Shown here: piece by piece, positions 24,901 to 33,155 of the stretch
Layout: each line of letters opens with the position of its first letter
Numbering within the stretch: position 1 is the first letter of the stretch
DNA from: Amycolatopsis coloradensis
Lineage (GTDB): Bacteria; Actinomycetota; Actinomycetes; Mycobacteriales; Pseudonocardiaceae
Length of the DNA stretch: 64,000 nt
Direction of reading: 5' to 3'
NCBI RefSeq assembly: GCF_001953865.1
Contig: NZ_MQUQ01000002.1
Location: 297,057-361,056, forward strand
Notes under the pieces: model-generated
The model's input: the letters and a program-made list of their open reading frames with translations, nothing else
What the model was told of the DNA's origin: nothing
Databases searched by the model: none
Position numbers and translations under genes: made by a program

Positions 24901-25775
24901 ACGAGGATCTGCGCGTCCTGCATGGCCTCGACCAGCTCGGGATGCCGCGCGCAGTGCGTGTAGAAGTCGGTGCGGATGCCGAGGACGACCCGGGTCCGGC
25001 TCTCCGGCTCGGTCGTCGCGGTGATCAGCGCGGACAGGAACGCCGCCCGCTCGCCGGCGTCCTGGCAGAGCGTGAAGACCTCTTCGAACTGGTCGACGAC
25101 CAGCACGACGTCGCCCTCGCGGTCGGTGACCAGCTGACGGGCGGCGAGGCCGAGGTTGCGCGGGTGTTCGGTGAACTCGGCGAGCAGCCCGCCGGGCGCG
25201 AGGCCGAGCGCGGCGCCGAACTGGACGGCACACTCCTGCAACGGCCGGGAGCCGGGGGTCATCAGCAAGGTGACGGACTTTTCGCCGACGGCGGGCATCA
25301 GACCCGCTCGGAGCAACGACGACTTACCCGAACCGGACGCTCCCAGAACGGCGAGAAATCGCTGCCCCGAAAGCCTGGTGACGAGTTTCCCGACTAGTCG
25401 CTCGCGCCCGAAGAATCGGCCCGCGTCATCCGGTCCGAATGCGGTCAAACCGATATAAGGGGCCGATTCCCCATTCGACGGGACAAGCGGTGAATCGCTG
25501 ACTCCGGCGCGCGTGCGCTCGGTCACGTCGTGCCATCGGGCCTCCCACTCCGCCTCGGGCCCGTCGCACGCTCGGACGTAGGCCAAGGCCACCGCCAAGC
25601 TGGGCATCTTCTTCCCACCGGCGGCTTCGGACAGGGTGCCCGCGGAGTAGTGGGCGCGCCTGCCCAGCTCGCGGTACGTCGGGTTTCCGGCCTTCTCCCG
25701 CAAGCGCCGGAGATCGGCGGCGAACTCCAGCAACGGATCGTCCCCGGGGTCCAAAGGTCGCTCCGGACGCGGCAC
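21960..25775 (-). CDS. XRE-nSTAND NTPase with transmembrane helix and 14 WD40 repeats
   Basis: This 1271-residue protein has an N-terminal XRE-like helix-turn-helix (about 15-75: TYRELGRRAHYSAGTLSEAAGG). An nSTAND NTPase follows (about 105-500) with Walker A GASGSGKSS (145-153) and Walker B VVLVVDQFEE (223-232). One transmembrane helix lies near 535-557. Fourteen WD40 repeats (about 600-1260, each with GH...V..VAFSPDG..LATGS.D.TARLWD) imply two seven-bladed propellers. Such proteins are conserved in actinomycetes as presumed signal or conflict sensors with no defined ligand. GTG 25775 has AAAGGA six bases upstream and gives the usual MPRPERPLD-type start. The frame stays open to 26891 only through the antisense of the next gene. 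Confidence 0.88.
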   Translation of the reverse strand: MPRPERPLDPGDDPLLEFAADLRRLREKAGNPTYRELGRRAHYSAGTLSEAAGGKKMPSLAVALAYVRACDGPEAEWEARWHDVTERTRAGVSDSPLVPSNGESAPYIGLTAFGPDDAGRFFGRERLVGKLVTRLSGQRFLAVLGASGSGKSSLLRAGLMPAVGEKSVTLLMTPGSRPLQECAVQFGAALGLAPGGLLAEFTEHPRNLGLAARQLVTDREGDVVLVVDQFEEVFTLCQDAGERAAFLSALITATTEPESRTRVVLGIRTDFYTHCARHPELVEAMQDAQILVGPMSTEELRQAISRPAIDAGYRVENALVSRLVADATGQPGVLPLLSHALLETWRRRHGNTLTLSGYESTGGIERSVAQTSEHTFTALSERQQRLANQIFLRMTALGEGTEDTKRRITRDEVDADDPDVAVVLDRLASSRLVTLDDNGIEIAHEALIRGWPRLREWLAEDREGLRVHRQLTEATDAWESVGRDDGWLHRGARLAIAVEWAGRHDSALSQRERRFLDASVAIENHEQAIARRRTRRLRQLVALLAVLLVLATAAMVYAVRAEQTATSQRNSALAQKVAGQAIEMRATNPALAAQLALAAYRIDPGAETRSSVLGMFESPYSTRLSGHANRVNSTALRGDGQVLVTGSWDQTAKLWDVKDPHRPVELATLSGHTANVNSVAFSADGGAVATAGWDGTARLWNVTDPARPGPGVVIGTHPKRVNAVAFSPKAAVLATADGEGVVRLFDVRDLAKPVLVATLTGHTGNVNGLAYAPGGRALVSTGADKTARLWDVADPVEAKPLGVVTGHTGLVHAAAFSPDGRTLATASADLTARLWNVADPLAPSPLGTMATHRTIVRSVAFSPDGTTLVTTGFDRNARLWDVTDPKAPREKPLLTGHTAAVVWAVFSRDGRTLVTASDDQTVRLWDLPGPAISGPARSACRAVFSSDGKLLATGSQDGVVRLVDVADTRNPRELSKVTGFGQGVCGLAFSPDGRALAAGSWDHTMRLIDVSDPREPVDTGVFTRPEEEVDPVAFSPDGRTLATAGSGHTVKLWDVADLRRPVELATLTGHGDDVHSIAFGPDGRTLLTGGWDHTARLWDISLAKTPKQLSVLKGHSDTVFSVAYSPDGKFAATGSADRTARLWDVTNPAAPREAAVLTGHTDNVISVTFSGDGKTFATGSYDRSVRLWDVADPGAVREAATLTDDVDRVNAVAFAPDGHTLAGSVADGSVRLWETSPERAAERICATVHPRIKAAEWEQHLPGLDYRPPCP

Positions 25776-25949
25776 CCTCAATCCTTTCTTTTCAGTGGTT
25801 TCCCACGGTCGCATTCGGGGGCAACCGTACCGTGAAAAGGGATGAAGTCCGCCGAGTACCGGGCATATCACGTCGGTTAATTTCGATCGACCGACAGGGT
25901 GCCCGAAGTCACGGGAAGGGATCGGGCGCCCGCCGCGTTGTACCGGTGC

Positions 25950-26945
25950 GTGACCTCTTTGCCTGACATCCCGCTGTCCGTGCTCGACCTCTCGCCCGTC
26001 GTGGCCGGGGGCGGTGTGGGCGATTCGCTGCGCAACACCCTCGACCTCGCCCGCCGGACCGAAGAACTCGGCTATCACCGGTACTGGCTCGCCGAGCACC
26101 ACAACATGCCCGGCATCGCGAGTTCCGCGACGGCCGTGATGATCGGCCAGGTCGCGGCGGCCACCGAACGCATCAGGGTCGGTTCCGGCGGGGTCATGCT
26201 GCCGAACCACGCGCCGCTGGTGGTGGCCGAACAGTTCGGCACCCTGGAGGCGTTCCACCCCGGCCGGATCGACCTCGGCATCGGCCGCGCCCCCGGCACC
26301 GACCAGCGGACGGCGCTGGCGCTGCGCGGTCCCGGCGGGCTCACCGCCGAGAACTTCCCGCAGCAGTTCGCGGAACTGCTGGCCTACTTCGAGCACTCCG
26401 ACCAGCGCGCGGTCAACGCCGTGACCGCCGAAGGCAACAAGCCGCCGGTGTGGCTGCTCGGGTCGAGCGGCTTCAGCGCGCGGATGGCGGGCGAACTGGG
26501 CCTGCCGTTCTCGTTCGCGCACCACTTCAGCGCCGAGAACACCCTGCCCGCCGTGGCGCTCTACCGCGACTCGTTCAAACCGTCCGACGTCCTGGACGAG
26601 CCGTACGTGATGCTCGGCGTGTCCGTGGTGGCCGCCGAGACCGACGAGCGAGCCCAGTACCTGGCCGCCCCCAGCGGGCTGACGTTCCTCAGCCTGCGCA
26701 AGGGCCGCCCCATCCCGCTGCCGACGCCGGAAGAGGCCGCGGCCTACCCGTACACCGACATCGAGCGCGTGTTCATCGAGGACCGGGCTTCGAGCAGCAT
26801 CATCGGGTCGCCCGAGACCGTCCACAAGGGACTCGAGACGCTGCTGACCGACACGGGCGCGGACGAGCTGATGATCACGACCATGGTGCACGACCAGGCG
26901 GACCGGGTGCGCTCGTACGAACTGGTGTCCGACCTGGCGCGCTGA
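25950..26945 (+). CDS. LLM class flavin-dependent oxidoreductase (bacterial luciferase-like)
   Basis: This 331-residue protein is a luciferase-like TIM-barrel monooxygenase of the YhbW type. It begins [14 protein letters not shown] and contains [61 protein letters not shown], followed by GRAPGTD. It uses reduced FMN or F420; the sequence does not decide which, and no substrate can be named. GTG 25950 is chosen because the in-frame extension to 25899 is not conserved in style. It is divergent from the WD40 gene. Confidence 0.85.
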   Translation: MTSLPDIPLSVLDLSPVVAGGGVGDSLRNTLDLARRTEELGYHRYWLAEHHNMPGIASSATAVMIGQVAAATERIRVGSGGVMLPNHAPLVVAEQFGTLEAFHPGRIDLGIGRAPGTDQRTALALRGPGGLTAENFPQQFAELLAYFEHSDQRAVNAVTAEGNKPPVWLLGSSGFSARMAGELGLPFSFAHHFSAENTLPAVALYRDSFKPSDVLDEPYVMLGVSVVAAETDERAQYLAAPSGLTFLSLRKGRPIPLPTPEEAAAYPYTDIERVFIEDRASSSIIGSPETVHKGLETLLTDTGADELMITTMVHDQADRVRSYELVSDLAR

Positions 26946-27043
26946 CGCCTGCTTGCGCCTTCACGCGCTTGGGTGCGGCGGCGACCGCCCACCCGAGCGA
27001 CCCGGCCCGCCGAACACGAAAGAACCGACAAGACCCCCATCCG

Positions 27044-27058
27044 CCTTTGTCACAAAGG
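27044..27058. promoter_or_regulatory. Perfect palindromic operator candidate upstream of the mce operon
   Basis: CCTTTGT-C-ACAAAGG is a perfect 15-bp palindrome 53 bp upstream of the -35 box. The TTTGTCAC half recurs in the promoter itself (TTCTTGTCACC at about 27109) and in the inverted repeats upstream of the pucR gene and near 38414, suggesting a shared regulator. Confidence 0.5.
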
Positions 27059-27110
27059 AACAAGAATTCACCGGTTACCAGGACGTGATGTCTTGATCAC
27101 ACCGAAGTTC

Positions 27111-27139
27111 TTGTCACCAAGCAGGCACGTGATTAGCGT
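27111..27139 (+). promoter_or_regulatory. Sigma-70-type promoter of the yrbE-mce operon
   Basis: TTGTCA (27111-27116) and TAGCGT (27134-27139) are separated by 17 bp, a good housekeeping-type match. Transcription would start near 27146, giving a leader of about 120 nt. Confidence 0.55.
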
Positions 27140-27268
27140 ACCGACCAGTAGGAAACCGCACGGTAACACCCCGTTGACCCGTTTCAACGATTCCGCTCCA
27201 CCATTCGGAGCAAAGGAATAGCTCAACCTGGGGTTTATTCGCCGTGCCCGGAAAACTGGAGGGTCGGC

Positions 27269-28063
27269 GTGGGCGTCCGGACTAACGCACCCTCATTTCC
27301 CGGCGCGGGCGCGCTCCGGGAGACCGGCAGGCTCTACTCACTCGGCCTCGACGTCGTCCGCCTGACTTTCCGGCGGCCGTTCCAGGCCCGCGAACTGATC
27401 CAGCAGTTCTGGTTCATCGCGAGTGTGTCGATCCTGCCGACGGCGCTGGTCGCGATCCCGTTCGGCGCGGTGATCGCGCTGCACATCGGCTCGCTGACCG
27501 CGCAGATCGGGGCGCAGTCCTTCACCGGCGCGGCCAGTGTGCTGGCGATCATCCAGCAGGCCAGCCCGATCGTGACGGCGCTGCTGATCGCGGGCGCCGG
27601 CGGATCGGCGATGTGCGCGGACCTCGGGTCCCGCACGATCCGCGAGGAGATCGACGCGATGGAGGTGCTCGGGGTCTCCCCGATCCAGCGCCTGATCGTG
27701 CCGAGGGTGCTCGCCGCGATGGGGGTGTCCGCATTCCTCAACGGAATGGTCAGCGTGGTCGGCGTCCTCGGTGGTTATTTTTTCAACGTCATCATGCAGA
27801 ACGGGACACCGGGTGCGTATCTGGCGAGTTTCTCCGCTCTCGCCCAACTGCCCGACCTCTGGATCAGTGAGATCAAAGCGGTCATCTTCGGTTTCGTCGC
27901 GGCGATCGTCGCGTCTTATCGCGGGCTCAATCCCAAAGGTGGCCCGAAAGGCGTCGGTGACGCGGTGAACCAGTCCGTGGTGATCACGTTCCTGCTCCTG
28001 TTCCTGTTGAACCTCGTGCTGACGACGCTTTACCTGCAGCTCGTCCCGGCGAAGGGCAGCTGA
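27269..28063 (+). CDS. yrbEA: Mce transporter permease YrbEA (MlaE family)
   Basis: This 264-residue integral membrane protein of the MlaE/YrbE family has five to six hydrophobic helices and the family signature EEIDAMEVLGVSPIQRLIVPRVLA at about residues 128-151. It forms the permease of a lipid-importing Mce ABC complex with YrbEB. The GTG start has GGAGGG five bases upstream. Its stop overlaps the YrbEB start by one base. No MceG-type ATPase gene is in the window; in actinobacteria it is usually encoded elsewhere. Confidence 0.92.
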   Translation: MGVRTNAPSFPGAGALRETGRLYSLGLDVVRLTFRRPFQARELIQQFWFIASVSILPTALVAIPFGAVIALHIGSLTAQIGAQSFTGAASVLAIIQQASPIVTALLIAGAGGSAMCADLGSRTIREEIDAMEVLGVSPIQRLIVPRVLAAMGVSAFLNGMVSVVGVLGGYFFNVIMQNGTPGAYLASFSALAQLPDLWISEIKAVIFGFVAAIVASYRGLNPKGGPKGVGDAVNQSVVITFLLLFLLNLVLTTLYLQLVPAKGS

Positions 28064-28926
28064 TGACCACGACGACACCTCCCCCCACAAGCACCCGGGC
28101 GACGCGGGTCCGCGAGGCGGTGGACCGCCGGTTCGGTTTCCTGGACACGCTCGGCGACCAGATCCTCTTCTTCCTCAAGGCGCTCGCCTGGGTCCCGCGC
28201 GCGGTGCGCCGCTACCTCCGCGAGATCACCCGCCTGCTGGCCGAAGTGAGCTTCGGCAGCGGCGCGCTGGCGGTCATCGGCGGCACGATCGGCGTGATGA
28301 TCGGGATGACCGTGTTCACCGGCACGGTCGTCGGGCTCCAGGGGTACTCGGCGCTCAACCAGGTCGGCACGTCCGCGTTCGCCGGATTCGTCTCGGCGTA
28401 CTTCAACACGCGGGAGATCGCGCCGCTCGTCGCGGGTCTTGCCCTGTCGGCGACCGTCGGCTGCGGGTTCACCGCGCAACTGGGCGCGATGCGGATCTCC
28501 GAGGAGATCGACGCGCTCGAGGTGATGGGCATCCCCAGCGTCCCGTACCTGGTGACCACCCGGATCATCGCGGGCTTCCTCGCGGTCATCCCGTTGTACG
28601 CGATCGGCCTGCTGACCTCGTATCTCGCGTCGCGGCAGATCACCGTCTGGTTCTACGGCCAGTCCGCGGGCACCTACGACCACTACTTCCTGTTGTTCCT
28701 GCCACCGGGTGACGTGCTCTGGTCGTTCGGCAAGGTGCTGGTGTTCAGTGTCGTGATCGTGCTCGCCCACTGCTACTACGGTTTCCGCGCGAGCGGCGGA
28801 CCGGCGGGGGTCGGCGTGGCGGTCGGCCGCGGCGTGCGGACCGCGATCGTGGCGGTCAGCGTGCTGGACTTCTTCCTCAGCCTCGCGATCTGGGGCGCGA
28901 CCACGACGGTGCAGGTGGCCGGATGA
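28063..28926 (+). CDS. yrbEB: Mce transporter permease YrbEB (MlaE family)
   Basis: This 287-residue second YrbE permease carries the same signature, EEIDALEVMGIPSVPYLVTTRIIAG, and a similar helix pattern. A longer cytosolic N-terminus (about 65 residues) is rich in Thr, Pro and Arg. Its start shares one base with the yrbEA stop and its end overlaps mceA as ATGA. It partners YrbEA to energise lipid uptake through the MceA-F tunnel. Confidence 0.92.
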   Translation: MTTTTPPPTSTRATRVREAVDRRFGFLDTLGDQILFFLKALAWVPRAVRRYLREITRLLAEVSFGSGALAVIGGTIGVMIGMTVFTGTVVGLQGYSALNQVGTSAFAGFVSAYFNTREIAPLVAGLALSATVGCGFTAQLGAMRISEEIDALEVMGIPSVPYLVTTRIIAGFLAVIPLYAIGLLTSYLASRQITVWFYGQSAGTYDHYFLLFLPPGDVLWSFGKVLVFSVVIVLAHCYYGFRASGGPAGVGVAVGRGVRTAIVAVSVLDFFLSLAIWGATTTVQVAG

Positions 28927-30182
28927 GCCGGCGCGGGCTGCGCAAAGCCGGGGTCAGGACGGCCGGGGTGGTGTTCCTCGTGGTGATGTCCGCCCTCGTG
29001 CTGCTGTCGATCAAGATCTACCAGAAGGACTTCGTCGAGTCGGTCCCCGTGACGCTTCAGGCGGACCGGGTCGGCAACCAGTTGCGCGTCGGCGGGCAGG
29101 TCAAGGCACGGGGCGTGGTGGTCGGCGAGATCCGCGACGTCCACGCGACGACGGCGGGTGCGGAGATCGACCTGGCCATGGAGCCCGGCAAGGTCTCACA
29201 GCTGCCGAAGAACGTGTCCGCGCTGCTCGTGCCGAAGACCCTGTTCGGCGAGAGGTACGTGCAACTGTCCATTCCGGACGGATCGACCGGGTCGTCGCTG
29301 GCCTCGGGCGACGTGATCACCCAGGACCGCTCGGCCAACGCGATCGAACTCGAACGGGTCTTCGACAACCTGCTGCCGCTGCTCAAGGCGGTGCAGCCGC
29401 AGAAACTCGCCACCACGCTGACCACCGTCGCCACCGCGCTGGAAGGCCGCGGCGACCAGATCGGCGACACCCTGGCCACCGCGGCGGACTATCTCAAGCA
29501 GTTCAACCCGAACCTCCCGGCGCTGAACGACAACATCCGGGACCTGGCTACGGTTTCGAAGCTGTACGGCGACATCGCACCGGATCTCCTCGACGCGTTG
29601 AGCGCCTCCGCGGTCACCCTCGACACCGTCAAGGAGAAGCGGGCGGAACTGGCGACGGTGTACCAGCAGGTGACGGCGTCTTCCCAGCACGTCACCACGT
29701 TCCTCGTCAACAACCGCGCCACCATGATCGCGCTCGCCGCCGACAGCCGGGCACCGCTGGAACTCGGGGCGAAGTACTCCCCGAGTTTCGCCTGCACGCT
29801 CGACGCGCTGGCCAAACTGAAGCCGCAGATGGACAAGGTGCTGGGCAAGGGCACCGACGAACCCGGCCTGCACGCGGAGATCACCGTCACCCAGCCTCGC
29901 GGAAAGTACGTGCCCGGCAAGGACGACCCGGTCTACAACGCCACCGGTGAACCGCGCTGCTATCCGTCGAACGGCCTGATGAGCCAGGGAATCGCGGCCG
30001 TCGGCGGCGATTCGATGCCCGGTACGGAAGGTGACCTCGGCTTGGCGAACTCGCCGCAGGAACGCGAAGTGATCTCCACCCTGGTCGCGCCGTCGGCGGG
30101 CGTCCCGGTCAACCAGGTCCCCGCCTGGGGCAGCGTGCTCGTCGGCCCGCTCTACCGCGGCACGGAGGTGACCCTGCGATGA
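28923..30182 (+). CDS. mceA: Mce family protein MceA
   Basis: The 419-residue protein has an N-terminal transmembrane anchor (about 12-32), an MlaD/Mce domain (VTLQADRVGNQLRVGGQVKARGVVVGEIRDV, about 40-120) and a long helical region that builds the periplasmic tunnel. The Cys-containing tail has PRCYPSNG. It is the first of six Mce subunits in the translationally coupled operon. No lipid can be named from the sequence. Confidence 0.9.
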   Translation: MSRRGLRKAGVRTAGVVFLVVMSALVLLSIKIYQKDFVESVPVTLQADRVGNQLRVGGQVKARGVVVGEIRDVHATTAGAEIDLAMEPGKVSQLPKNVSALLVPKTLFGERYVQLSIPDGSTGSSLASGDVITQDRSANAIELERVFDNLLPLLKAVQPQKLATTLTTVATALEGRGDQIGDTLATAADYLKQFNPNLPALNDNIRDLATVSKLYGDIAPDLLDALSASAVTLDTVKEKRAELATVYQQVTASSQHVTTFLVNNRATMIALAADSRAPLELGAKYSPSFACTLDALAKLKPQMDKVLGKGTDEPGLHAEITVTQPRGKYVPGKDDPVYNATGEPRCYPSNGLMSQGIAAVGGDSMPGTEGDLGLANSPQEREVISTLVAPSAGVPVNQVPAWGSVLVGPLYRGTEVTLR

Positions 30183-31180
30183 GGAACTTCGTGAGCCCCT
30201 TGATCAAGGGGCTGATCTTCGTCGTCGTCACGACACTGGCCACGGTGCTGCTGGCGGTGTCCATCACGAACACCGGCCTCGGCGACACCAAGGCCTACAG
30301 CGCCAAATTCCTCGACGCGACCTCGCTGAACGTCGGCGACGACGTCCGGATCTCCGGGGTGCGGGTCGGCCAGATCGAGGAACTCGAGATCGCCGACCAC
30401 AGCCTGGCCCGGATCAAGTTCACCCTCGACTCGCAGCGCAGGCTGCCCGCCGACGTGACCGCGGTGATCAAGTACCGCAACATGGTCGGCCAGCGCTACA
30501 TCGCACTCGAACGCGGCAAGGGCACCACGGAATTCCTCGAGCCCGGAGCGGAGATCCCGCTGGAGCGCACGACTCCCGCGCTCGACCTCACGGAGCTGTT
30601 CAACGGCTTCAAACCACTGTTCCAGGCGTTGTCCCCCAAGGACGTCAACCAGCTCTCCGGCGAGATCGTCCAGGTGCTGCAAGGCGAAGGTGGCACGGTG
30701 GAAAGCCTGCTGGCGCACACGGGTTCGCTGACCACCACGCTCGCCGGCCGCGACAAGGTGATCGGGGACGTGATCACGAATCTGGACACGGTACTGAAGA
30801 CCATCAACGGCAAGGGCGACGCACTGTACACTTTGGTCTCGACGCTGCGGGAACTGGTGTCCGGCCTCGCCGGTGACCGTACCCAGATCGGGGAAGCGGT
30901 CTCGGGGATCGCGGACCTCACCACCGCGACGGCCGGTCTGCTCGAACAGGGCAGGAAGCCGCTCAAGGACAGCATCGAAGGTCTCGGCCTGCTCTCCGGG
31001 CAGCTCGTGAAGGGCAAGGCGGACGTCGAGCAGTCCCTCACCGTCCTCCCGCGGAAGCTGAACGAACTGGGGCGGATCAGCTCCTACGGCTCGTGGATGA
31101 ACTTCTACCTGTGCTCGGCCGTCCTCCGGAGCACCCCTCCCCGCGGGACTCCGGCGACGGCGGAGAGGTGCACGTCGTGA
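30179..31180 (+). CDS. mceB: Mce family protein MceB
   Basis: The 333-residue Mce protein has a transmembrane anchor at about 10-30, the MlaD domain (LDATSLNVGDDVRISGVRVGQIEEL) at about 37-110, and a helical C-terminal half. It starts within the mceA stop (ATGA) and ends over the mceC start (GTGA), so stoichiometric expression with the other subunits is expected. Confidence 0.9.
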   Translation: MRNFVSPLIKGLIFVVVTTLATVLLAVSITNTGLGDTKAYSAKFLDATSLNVGDDVRISGVRVGQIEELEIADHSLARIKFTLDSQRRLPADVTAVIKYRNMVGQRYIALERGKGTTEFLEPGAEIPLERTTPALDLTELFNGFKPLFQALSPKDVNQLSGEIVQVLQGEGGTVESLLAHTGSLTTTLAGRDKVIGDVITNLDTVLKTINGKGDALYTLVSTLRELVSGLAGDRTQIGEAVSGIADLTTATAGLLEQGRKPLKDSIEGLGLLSGQLVKGKADVEQSLTVLPRKLNELGRISSYGSWMNFYLCSAVLRSTPPRGTPATAERCTS

Positions 31181-32166
31181 AACCCTTCAAGGAACGGAAT
31201 CCGATCGTCATCGGGCTCGTCGGCAGCGTCGTCGCGGCCGGGCTGCTGGCCGCGACGCTCAATTACCAGGAGCTTCCGATCATCGGCTCCGGAACCACCT
31301 ACCAGGCCGAGTTCTCCGAAGCGGCCGGGTTGCAGGAAGACGACGAAGTCCGCATCGCCGGGATCAAGGTCGGCGAAGTGAGCGACGTCGCGCTGGCCGA
31401 AGACCATGTGGTGGTCAGCTTCCGGGTCAAGGACGCGTGGGTCGGCGACAAGACCGCCGCCGAGATCAAGATCAAGACCTTGCTGGGCCGGAAGTTCCTC
31501 TCGCTGCGCCCGACCGGCGAGACGGTGCAGAACCCGAAGCAGGTCATCCCGCGCACCCGGACCGTGACGCCCTACGACGTCACCGAGGCGTTCAACGGGC
31601 TGGCCGACACCGCGGGCGCGATCGACACCGAGCAGCTCGCGGAGAGCTTCACCACGCTCAGCGACACGTTCAAGAACTCGCCGGAGCACATCCGGAAGGC
31701 GCTGGAAGGGCTGACGTCGCTGTCGAAGACCGTGTCCACCAGGGACAACGAACTCGCCAGTCTGCTGTCGAACGCGCACGGTCTCACCACGACACTCGCG
31801 AACTCGAACGACGACTTCGCCAAGCTTCTCTCGGACGGCAACCTCCTGCTCACCGAACTGGACAACCGGCGGCAGGCGATCCACGACCTGCTCACCGGCG
31901 CGCAAGACCTCGCCACCCAGCTTTCGGGCCTGGTGAAGGACAACGAGGACCAGCTCGGCGGCGCGCTCAGCCAGCTCGGAGAGGTGACCGACATCCTGCG
32001 GCGGCAGAACGACAATCTCGCCAAGAGCCTCGAACTCGCCGCGCCGTACTTCCGCGTGGTGAACAACTCGCTCGGCAACGGGCGCTGGGTGGACGGCTAC
32101 CTGTGCGGGCTCATCCCGGAGAACCGGGACCCCTGTACGCCGAAGATTCCCGGAGGTGGCCGATGA
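31177..32166 (+). CDS. mceC: Mce family protein MceC
   Basis: The 329-residue Mce protein has a membrane anchor (IVIGLVGSVVAAGLLAATL), an MlaD domain (YQAEFSEAAGLQEDDEVRIAGIKVGEVSDV) and an extended helical domain rich in Leu/Asn-containing heptads. The GTG at 31177 overlaps the mceB stop and has GGAGAGG upstream, so the in-frame ORF upstream to 31093 is rejected. The C-terminal end holds two cysteines (YLCGLIPENRDPC). Confidence 0.9.
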   Translation: MKPFKERNPIVIGLVGSVVAAGLLAATLNYQELPIIGSGTTYQAEFSEAAGLQEDDEVRIAGIKVGEVSDVALAEDHVVVSFRVKDAWVGDKTAAEIKIKTLLGRKFLSLRPTGETVQNPKQVIPRTRTVTPYDVTEAFNGLADTAGAIDTEQLAESFTTLSDTFKNSPEHIRKALEGLTSLSKTVSTRDNELASLLSNAHGLTTTLANSNDDFAKLLSDGNLLLTELDNRRQAIHDLLTGAQDLATQLSGLVKDNEDQLGGALSQLGEVTDILRRQNDNLAKSLELAAPYFRVVNNSLGNGRWVDGYLCGLIPENRDPCTPKIPGGGR

Positions 32167-33155
32167 CCAGCAGGTTCGTCACCCTCGCCCTCGTACTCGC
32201 GCTGGCCGTCGTCGGCGGCCTCTGGTGGATCTTCTCCGGCAGCGGACTCGACCGCGTCACGGTGTACTTCTCGCGCGCCGTCGGTGTCTACAGTGGATCG
32301 GACGTACGGGTGCTCGGCGTCCGGGTCGGCCAGGTCGAATCGGTGGCCCCGGAAGGGGAACAGGTCAAGGTCGTGCTGACCGTCGACGGTTCGACGCCGA
32401 TCGCCGTCGACTCGGGCGTCCTGGTCGTGGCGCCGAGTGTGGTGGCCGACCGGTACGTCCAGTTCACCAAGCTCACCCGCTCGGGGAACCGGCTGGACGA
32501 CGGCGCGGTGATCCCTGTCGAACGCACCGGCACGCCGGTGGAACTCGACCAGCTCTACTCCAGCCTCGACACCCTCGCCAAGGCACTCGGGCCGAAGGGG
32601 GCGAACGCCGACGGCGCGCTCTCGGAACTGCTGCGCACCGGTGCGAAGAACCTGCAAGGCAACGGCAAGCCGTTCAACGAGTCGGTGCGCAATTTCGCCG
32701 ACCTCGCCAGGACCCTCTCCGGGAACTCGGAGAGCCTGTTCGCCACCGTCGACGAGTTGCAGCGGTTCACCTCGATGCTGGCGACCAACGACCGGAACGT
32801 CAGCGAGGTCAACAAGCAGCTCGCCTCGGTCACCGGGACCCTCGCACAGAACAAGGACGAACTCGCCCGCGCCCTCAACGGGCTCGGCGGCGCGCTGGCC
32901 GAGATCCAGAAGTTCATCCGTGACAACCGCGCGCTGATCAAGTCCAATGTGGACAAGCTCGCGGTGACCACCGGGACGTTGGTCGACAAACGCGCAGCGC
33001 TGGCCGAAACCCTCGACACGATCCCGCTGGCGGTGACGAACGTGCTCGAAGCCCTCGACCCGGAGACCGGGAAGCTCCAGAGCCGCGGCAACATGCTCGA
33101 ATACGCCCCGCTCCCGCTTCCCCCCACCGGCGACACCTACGTCGGGGGGCGCTGA
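32163..33155 (+). CDS. mceD: Mce family protein MceD
   Basis: The 330-residue Mce protein begins MTSRFVTLALVLALAVVGGL (anchor), followed by the MlaD domain (YFSRAVGVYSGSDVRVLGVRVGQVESV) and a helical C-terminal region. The ATG sits in the mceC stop codon (ATGA). The same frame is open further upstream only as a shadow across mceC. Confidence 0.9.
   Translation: MTSRFVTLALVLALAVVGGLWWIFSGSGLDRVTVYFSRAVGVYSGSDVRVLGVRVGQVESVAPEGEQVKVVLTVDGSTPIAVDSGVLVVAPSVVADRYVQFTKLTRSGNRLDDGAVIPVERTGTPVELDQLYSSLDTLAKALGPKGANADGALSELLRTGAKNLQGNGKPFNESVRNFADLARTLSGNSESLFATVDELQRFTSMLATNDRNVSEVNKQLASVTGTLAQNKDELARALNGLGGALAEIQKFIRDNRALIKSNVDKLAVTTGTLVDKRAALAETLDTIPLAVTNVLEALDPETGKLQSRGNMLEYAPLPLPPTGDTYVGGR

Larger units (their letters stand above)
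26946..27268 (+). promoter_or_regulatory. Leader and promoter region of the yrbE-mce operon (no gene seen)
   Basis: This 323-bp gap holds no convincing gene. It contains the palindrome at 27044-27058, a promoter at 27111-27139, a second TTCTTGTCACC run overlapping the -35 box, and a GGAGGG ribosome binding site before the GTG at 27269. Confidence 0.7.

Noticed and set aside
26973..27221. 82-codon ORF between the LLM gene and yrbEA
   Set aside because: It has no ribosome binding site, its composition is unlike neighbouring proteins, and it overlaps the mce promoter and palindrome.
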